Below are positions 59,410 through 64,000 of a stretch of DNA of 64,000 nucleotides, one piece after another (position 1 is the first letter of the stretch; every line of letters begins with the position of its first letter). Source of the stretch: Caldilineaceae bacterium. GTDB lineage: Bacteria; Chloroflexota; Anaerolineae; Caldilineales; Caldilineaceae. The notes under the pieces are model-generated. The model worked only from the letters and a program-made list of their open reading frames with translations, made no database searches and was not told where the DNA came from. The position numbers and the translations under genes are program-made. The stretch covers positions 1-64,000 of the forward strand of contig JAJDTL010000030.1 in NCBI GenBank assembly GCA_022827195.1, written 5' to 3'.

Positions 59410-60174
59410 CTAGCCCATCTGTGCCATTCTATTGAAAGTGCTCGACGCTGTCAAGACCATCCGTCCGCCGGTCGCCATTTTGCCGAACAGCTCGCTCGCC
59501 ATGGCCGCGAACTCGCGCGGCATTCCCCGGGCGTGCTCCAACATACGGGTGAACATCTCGTTGGGCAGGAGGCCGACGTCCTCGGCGAACATGCAGAAGA
59601 CGAGGCGGTTGACGAAGTGGGCGACTTCCTGGGGGGCGTGGCCGCGGTCGCGCAGGGCCTGGGCAAGAGCGGCGAATGAGGAGGCGGCGCGCTCGGTCAG
59701 CGACTGGCGGCTTTCGCCGGGCCGCAGCCGTTCGGGGTCGGACATGGCCCACTTGAGCTTGTCGCGAACCGCGCCGTCGGCCAGATCGTCGAGCGTGAAC
59801 TCGTGAACGACGCTCACACTGTTGGTCCAGTTGGTGTGGATGCGGAATCGCACCATGTCGGAGACGACGAGGAGGGGCGGGTTCTCGAGGGCGAGGGCGT
59901 ACTGGCGCAGCTGGTTGAAGGCGGCGTCGAGGTCCTTATGCGGCCCTTTGTATTCCCAGGCGAAGCAGTGGCGCTTCCATACGTCAGCCCAACCGCTGCC
60001 GCCGCTGTCCTTGCGCGCACCGCGCTCGAAGCAGTAGCGCTGGCCGGTGGGGTCGTCCTCGGCCGGCGTCGGCTCGTCGAGCAGGCGGCAGAGGTCGATG
60101 AAATGCTCCTGGGCGGCGGAGCGCTCTTTGAGCTCGGTGGCGCGCCACTTGGCGATGAAGTCGTGCTGGTTCAT
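59410..60174 (-). pseudogene. Truncated MmeI-like type IIG restriction-methylation gene
   Basis: The 254-residue product matches only the N-terminal nuclease and early helical part of large MmeI/YeeA-like enzymes, which are usually over 900 residues. The nuclease triad D64...E74-Y-K76 (GWADVWKRHCFAWEYKG) has the same spacing as in MmeI. The reading continues through VNRLVFCMFAEDVGLLP to MATGGRM, where the family should go on into the methyltransferase domain. Here it runs into unrelated residues and stops. No methyltransferase segment follows, so the gene is a remnant. Confidence 0.75.
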
Positions 60175-60222
60175 CTCTGGTCGGTTGCCGGTGGTCGGGA
60201 TCGGCGGTCCTTGAAGGGAGGG

Positions 60223-60555
60223 TCAACGGTGCGCAGATCGATCTTCCACGTGAGTCGATACAAATTCCCCAAAGCCCTCAACGACTTTCGCCAAGTCGCG
60301 TATCAGTCTTCTTGTTTCGGCCAGTCCCTGCGTGTTTTGCCGCTGCTGCTCGGCCATGCCTTCAATTAGCCGTCTGGTTTCGGCCAGTCCCTGCGTGTTC
60401 TGCCGCTGCTGCTCGGCAAGGCCTTCAATCAGCCGTCCTGTTTCGGCCAGTCCCTGCGTATTCTGCTGCTGCTGCTCGGCAGTGCGTTCCAGCAGCGCTT
60501 CAATTCGGTCTATTCGTCCTGTTCCGTTGGAACGGTCATCCGGTTGTGTCGCCAT
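60223..60555 (-). CDS. Small coiled-coil protein with three 23-residue repeats
   Basis: A 110-residue protein. Residues of about 25-90 contain three near-identical copies of AEQQRQNTQGLAETRRLIEG (23-residue period), consistent with a helical coiled-coil rod. The start has TAGGAG 10 nt upstream. It lies just upstream of the truncated MmeI-like gene. The DNA repeats (69-bp period) are almost identical, suggesting recent expansion. Function unknown; it could be an accessory of the lost restriction system. Confidence 0.65.
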   Translation of the reverse strand: MATQPDDRSNGTGRIDRIEALLERTAEQQQQNTQGLAETGRLIEGLAEQQRQNTQGLAETRRLIEGMAEQQRQNTQGLAETRRLIRDLAKVVEGFGEFVSTHVEDRSAHR

Positions 60556-60731
60556 TGTCGGGGGTCTCCTATCCTTCTAGCTTTACACGAGATAGTACAT
60601 ACGTGCCATTCTAGCAACTGTCGCACGCCTCGGTCAAGTCATCGTTGTGGGGTAGTTTCAGCCCAAATAATGGGGCACAGGTTCCCATTCCTCGGGTACC
60701 AACCGAGTCTATCCCACTCCTTGCTGCCCCC

Positions 60732-61033
60732 GGCCACCGACGACTGACAACAGGCCACTGGCAACAGGTCGCTGCCTTTGGACGGTCGGGCCGTTCCGGC
60801 CCTCCCTTGTGCGGGGGGACACCCCCCGCAACGCCCCCCTGTAGCGATGCCACCGTGCCTGCGCGTCCCCAGCTTGTGCGCCAGCGACCGGGAGATGAAT
60901 GCCACTATGTGTGCGCGGTTCCAGCTCGTCGCCGGTTCCGCCCACCGAGTTCCAACAGTACCTGACCACCGGCAACTGGCAACTGGCAACTGACCACTGG
61001 CCACCGGCCACTGACCACCGGGCACCGACCACT
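60732..61033. repeat. Composite repeat unit with heptamer tracts
   Basis: A heptamer tract (60732-60773, 6 copies like GGCCACT/GGCAACA) is followed by the GGCCCTCCC...ACGCCCCCCTGTAG module with a perfect-arm hairpin at 60811-60829. A CCACCGTGCC...CCAGCT segment and a GTGCGCGGTTCC box come next, then a second tract (60964-61033, 10 copies of G[GA]C[AC]AC[CT]). The order is the same as in units 1-482, but the heptamer sequence differs. Confidence 0.85.
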
Positions 61034-61554
61034 GCAGTCCCGCAAATCCGCTCCCGCCGTCCCCTGCAAGAGACTCCGAAACGTGCTATACTGCAAGGTT
61101 GAACCCGAACCCAACCCGGGGCTGTATCCGCACGCGCTGCATGCGCACAACTGCCTGTATACCTTTCACGGGCCGCCGACCATGTCGACCTGCTTTGAAC
61201 TGAACGTCCGAATCCTGCCCCCAGCGCACATCGCCCCGGGCGCAGCCGCCGCCAACCAGAAATGCGCAACCCTGCCGTCCGCCGCGCCGCCCACCCGCAG
61301 CAGTGGGAATCGCGCCATGCCGCCCATGCCTGCGCTGCCGCCACCCATCTCGGTATCCTGTCACGAAACACGTGAAACTGTCGCCGAATTGCGCGCTTTC
61401 TGCACCAAAACGACATTTTTTGCACACTTTCTGTCCAAAACCGACCGCGTACTGACCGCGACCGCATCCTGCTACGAGCGTCCATGCCAATATCCTGTCA
61501 CGAGTAGCGAAGAAAAACCTTTAAAACAGGCCTAAAGTGGCCAAAACAGCGCAT

Positions 61555-61587
61555 TCGATACCCTATCGATACCCTGTCGATACCCGA
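61555..61587. repeat. Period-11 array TCGATACCCTR
   Basis: Three consecutive 11-mers: TCGATACCCTA, TCGATACCCTG, TCGATACCCGA. Confidence 0.7.
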
Positions 61588-61707
61588 TTTCCGAAGAATT
61601 CCCTGCCGGTTTGCGTCACACCCGGACGCATTTGGGCCAATATCGGACAGATTCGGCCCAATTCTTGCGCACGTGCGCGGGGCTACCGACAAGGAGACCG
61701 ACGCCAC

Positions 61708-61743
61708 CTTTGACTTCGACCTTGACTTCGACCCTGATTTCGG
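61708..61743. repeat. Period-12 array CYTTGACTTCGA
   Basis: Three consecutive 12-mers: CTTTGACTTCGA, CCTTGACTTCGA, CCCTGATTTCGG. Confidence 0.65.
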
Positions 61744-62204
61744 TACCCGCAGGCGAGGAGGCCCGCGACGGGGCCCTCTACTCGCCCAATAAAGCCGGAC
61801 GCCGCCATCCTCGCCACCGTCGAATCCGTGGCCAACCCCCCGTTCGGCAGCGGAGGAATCAGGTAGACGTGACCTGGTCCCATGATGAAGTTCGGGCGCA
61901 GCTCGCCCATCGCGCCCGGCTGCCCAGCCAACAACGGCGCGAAAACCCTGCCTGACATCCCTTTCCCCAGGTTTGGGATACACCCTGGTGCGGTCGTTTT
62001 AGCCCACTCCTTGTGTGGGAATCGTCTGGTGGGAACTCATGTCGGCGGTGGCAGCGATCATGAACCGGCTGTGGCCGAGGGCAGGAACAAGGCCTGCCCC
62101 TACTGCGACCGCAGCACCGGCTGATCGGGGTACGGCGTGCCTGGCCGCCCGTTGCGCAGGGCTCCAACTGATCCTACAACTGACTGCTGGAGAGGTGTCA
62201 GGGG

Positions 62205-62293
62205 GGCGTTGCGGGGGGAGTCCCCCCGCACAAGGGAGGGCCGCAGGCCCGACCGTCAAACGGCCGTGGTCGGTTGCCAGTGGCCGGTGGCTG
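62205..62293. repeat. Inverted partial composite repeat
   Basis: Read on the minus strand this gives a heptamer tract (62293-62266, 4 copies) and then the GGCCCTCCC...GCAACGCCCCCCTG module. The hairpin at 62211-62229 has perfect 8-bp arms (GCGGGGGG-AGT-CCCCCCGC). Confidence 0.8.
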
Positions 62294-62364
62294 GGAACAG
62301 CGGGGAACGGTGGGTCGGTCGATACAAGGCCTGCCTCTATGCAGGTTTGCGTTTAACCTGTTAC

Positions 62365-63783
62365 CTATCGCCGCCATAACCCCGCCGCGGTCGGATGATC
62401 GTACGGTTTATCGCCGACGCTGGCCTGCAATCGGTGGAGCTCGGCCGTGAGGTTTTCGGCGACTTGGGCGTACTTGGGGTCGTGGTAGACGCTGTTGAGC
62501 TCATAGGGGTCGGTCTTGAGGTCGAAGAGCTCCCACTCGGGCTCTTTGCGGTCGTCAATGGCGCCCGGCTGGTCGAGGGCGTCGGCGTAGTAGTAGATGA
62601 GCTTGTAGCGCAGCGTGCGGACGCCGTAGTGGGCGTAGACGTGGTGGTCGGCGAGGTGCATCCAGTAGCGGTAGTACATCGAGGTCTGCCAGCCGACGGG
62701 CCTGTGGCCGGCCAGGATCGGGCGGAAGCTGCTGCCCTGGAACTGGTCGGGGATCTCGACGCCGGCGTAGTCGAGCAGGGTAGGCGTGAAATCGACGTTC
62801 AGGACCATGTCGTTGTTGACCCCGCCGGGCTGGACCGCACGCGGGTAGCGGATGAGCAACGGCATGCGCAGCGATTCCTCGTACATAAAGCGCTTGTCGT
62901 ACCAGCCGTGGTCGCCGAGGAAAAAGCCCTGGTCGGAGGTGTAGACGACGATCGTGTTGTCGGCGAGCCCCTCTTCGTCAAGGTAGTCGAGCAGGCGGCC
63001 GACGTTGTCGTCGATCGAGGCGACGCAGCGCAGGTAGTCCTTGATGTAGCGCTGGTACTTCCACCTCTTCTCCTGGGTGGGCGTCAACCGCCTGGGCGTC
63101 GGCTGTTTGAGGTCGGTGAGCGTCATGTCACGGTCAATGCGCATTGCCGCGGCGGCCGCGGCCGAAGCGCGGTTGCGGTAGTCGTCGTCGAAGGTTTCGG
63201 GGTACGGGATCTCCTCGTCCTCATACATGAGCGCGTGCTTGTCGTCCGGCTCCCAGGGGCGGTGGGGCGCCTTGTGGTGGCACATGAGGAAGAAGGGGCG
63301 TTCCGGGTCGCGCGCGCGCAGCCAGTCGAGCGAGAAGTCGGTGATGAGGTCGGTCGTATAGCCGGCGAAGGTCTTCCGCTGGCCCATTTCGATCATTTCC
63401 GGGTCGTGGTACAGGCCCTGGCCGGGCAGCACGTTCCAGTAGTCGAAGCCGGTCGGGTCGTTGACGCCGCCGTGGCCAAGGTGCCATTTGCCGATCATGG
63501 CGGTCTGGTATCCCGCCTCCTGCAGCAGCTTGGGCATGGTGACCTGGCGCCCGTCGAGTTTTGAGGCGAGCGTGGTGACGCCGTTAACGTGGTTGTAGGT
63601 GCCGGTGAGGATGACGGCGCGGCTGGGCGTGCAGATCGAGTTGGTGCAGAAACAGTTGTTGAAGCGCATGCCGCCCTCGGCGATGCGGTCAATGTGAGGG
63701 GTTGTGTTGATGCGGCTGCCGTAGCTGCCGATGGCGTGCGACGCGTGGTCGTCGGACATGATGAAGAGGATGTTGGGGCGCAT
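62365..63783 (-). CDS. Sulfatase, Cys-type
   Basis: A classical sulfatase of 472 residues. The formylglycine motif is C51-T-P-S-R55 ([13 protein letters not shown]). The first metal site is SDDH (D11, D12), and later motifs are MIGKWHLGH and [17 protein letters not shown]. No signal peptide is present, unlike exported sulfatases. It needs a formylglycine-generating or anaerobic maturase, not found here. The start at 63783 has a GAGAG site. It is unrelated in motif to the Thr-type pair at 52.5-55.5 kb. The substrate is a sulfate ester of unknown nature. Confidence 0.9.
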   Translation of the reverse strand: MRPNILFIMSDDHASHAIGSYGSRINTTPHIDRIAEGGMRFNNCFCTNSICTPSRAVILTGTYNHVNGVTTLASKLDGRQVTMPKLLQEAGYQTAMIGKWHLGHGGVNDPTGFDYWNVLPGQGLYHDPEMIEMGQRKTFAGYTTDLITDFSLDWLRARDPERPFFLMCHHKAPHRPWEPDDKHALMYEDEEIPYPETFDDDYRNRASAAAAAAMRIDRDMTLTDLKQPTPRRLTPTQEKRWKYQRYIKDYLRCVASIDDNVGRLLDYLDEEGLADNTIVVYTSDQGFFLGDHGWYDKRFMYEESLRMPLLIRYPRAVQPGGVNNDMVLNVDFTPTLLDYAGVEIPDQFQGSSFRPILAGHRPVGWQTSMYYRYWMHLADHHVYAHYGVRTLRYKLIYYYADALDQPGAIDDRKEPEWELFDLKTDPYELNSVYHDPKYAQVAENLTAELHRLQASVGDKPYDHPTAAGLWRR

Positions 63784-64000
63784 GGCTCTCTAGTTTCTAG
63801 TTTCTGGTTTTGAGTTATTAGTTGCTCGAAAGTCGTTGGGGGCGCTCTTGGGCCGGTGCGGTTATTTTACAGTTTTTGGTGGAAGGATTCCAGTCGGGCG
63901 GAGAGTTGATGGGCTTGCGATTGACGCCGGTTTCGGTTAGTTTGGGCTGAAGTCGCGCCCTGGCCGGCGGCGGAGGATTCCCCTGCCCAGCAGATTCAAT
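63784..64000. other. Right-edge intergenic sequence
   Basis: No gene or repeat that I can support before the end of the window. Confidence 0.5.

Larger units (their letters stand above)
60556..62364. other. Gene-poor accessory region with composite repeats
   Basis: About 1.8 kb with heptamer arrays, G/C hairpins, and 11- and 12-bp arrays. Two minus-strand frames (61498-61983 and 61683-61958) overlap in different frames and have no recognisable domain; the second reads fluently for about 60 residues, so a gene fossil is possible but unsupported. Confidence 0.6.

Noticed and set aside
58994-60555. Considered as an intact restriction or BREX-type defence island
   Set aside because: Only the N-terminal nuclease piece remains, with no methyltransferase, helicase or specificity gene in the window.
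61498-61983. Possible small gene on the minus strand, two overlapping frames
   Set aside because: Neither frame has a good ribosome site or a recognisable domain, and the region is full of short repeats. One frame reads plausibly for about 60 residues but that is not enough to call.

Overview
The window is GC-rich bacterial DNA, most likely from a member of the Chloroflexota (Caldilineae/Anaerolineae-like). This placement is inferred from the style of the genes, not from a marker gene. The clues are Tat-dependent lipoprotein substrate-binding proteins with Ala/Pro/Glu-rich linkers, a LysW-type lysine kinase, a fused E1 alpha-beta dehydrogenase, Ig-like 'WQWE...YLRAS' surface domains, and many phytanoyl-CoA-dioxygenase (PhyH), Gfo/Idh/MocA and sulfatase-superfamily genes. 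I see no rRNA, tRNA, CRISPR array or transposase.

Layout. 0-0.5 kb: tandem composite repeats. 0.6-3.3 kb: two surface proteins sharing an Ig-like domain, each about 115 nt behind a good sigma70-type promoter. 3.4-8 kb: two PhyH oxygenases, a Gfo/Idh/MocA oxidoreductase and an M81 (MlrC-like) metallopeptidase. 8-10.35 kb: gene-free and repeat-rich. 10.35-15 kb: a SIMPL protein, then a 2-oxoacid dehydrogenase E2 followed by a fused E1. 15-24.2 kb (minus): a complete oligopeptide/dipeptide-type ABC importer followed by a 913-residue protein of unknown function. 25-33.8 kb (minus): a second importer (binding protein and two permeases, no ATPases) in one run with a sialidase-like protein, a Gfo oxidoreductase, a PhyH protein and an enolase-superfamily dehydratase. 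33.9-38.9 kb (minus): a thermolysin-motif metalloprotease, MurJ, thioredoxin reductase and a VOC protein. 38.9-45.7 kb: LysJ/LysZ-type lysine-arginine genes with a DUF4432 gene (minus), divergent from a TrkA/RCK gene followed by hisD and hisC (plus). 45.9-55.5 kb (minus): ten co-directional genes (Nudix, exonuclease, three Gfo, a HicB-like protein, PhyH, a sugar isomerase and two tandem sulfatase-like hydrolases). 56.7-58 kb: an MFS transporter. 58-62.4 kb: an accessory region with a GxxExxY nuclease gene between direct repeats, two small coiled-coil genes, a truncated MmeI-like restriction gene and more composite repeats. 62.4-63.8 kb: a canonical Cys-type sulfatase.

How the genes fit together. 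Most of the window reads as uptake and catabolism of sugar-like or esterified organic compounds. Two importers feed clusters of NAD(P)-dependent Gfo dehydrogenases, Fe(II)/2-oxoglutarate oxygenases, a dehydratase, an isomerase and sulfatase-superfamily hydrolases. The substrates cannot be read from the sequence. Interspersed are housekeeping genes for lysine and histidine synthesis, cell-wall lipid II flipping, redox balance and potassium uptake.

The most unusual signals are non-coding. A modular repeat family couples a conserved G/C hairpin to heptamer arrays whose period is conserved while their sequence differs. There are also period-10 to period-12 arrays, some with inverted copies about 47 kb away. 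The two tandem sulfatase-like enzymes carry Thr where the formylglycine Cys should be.
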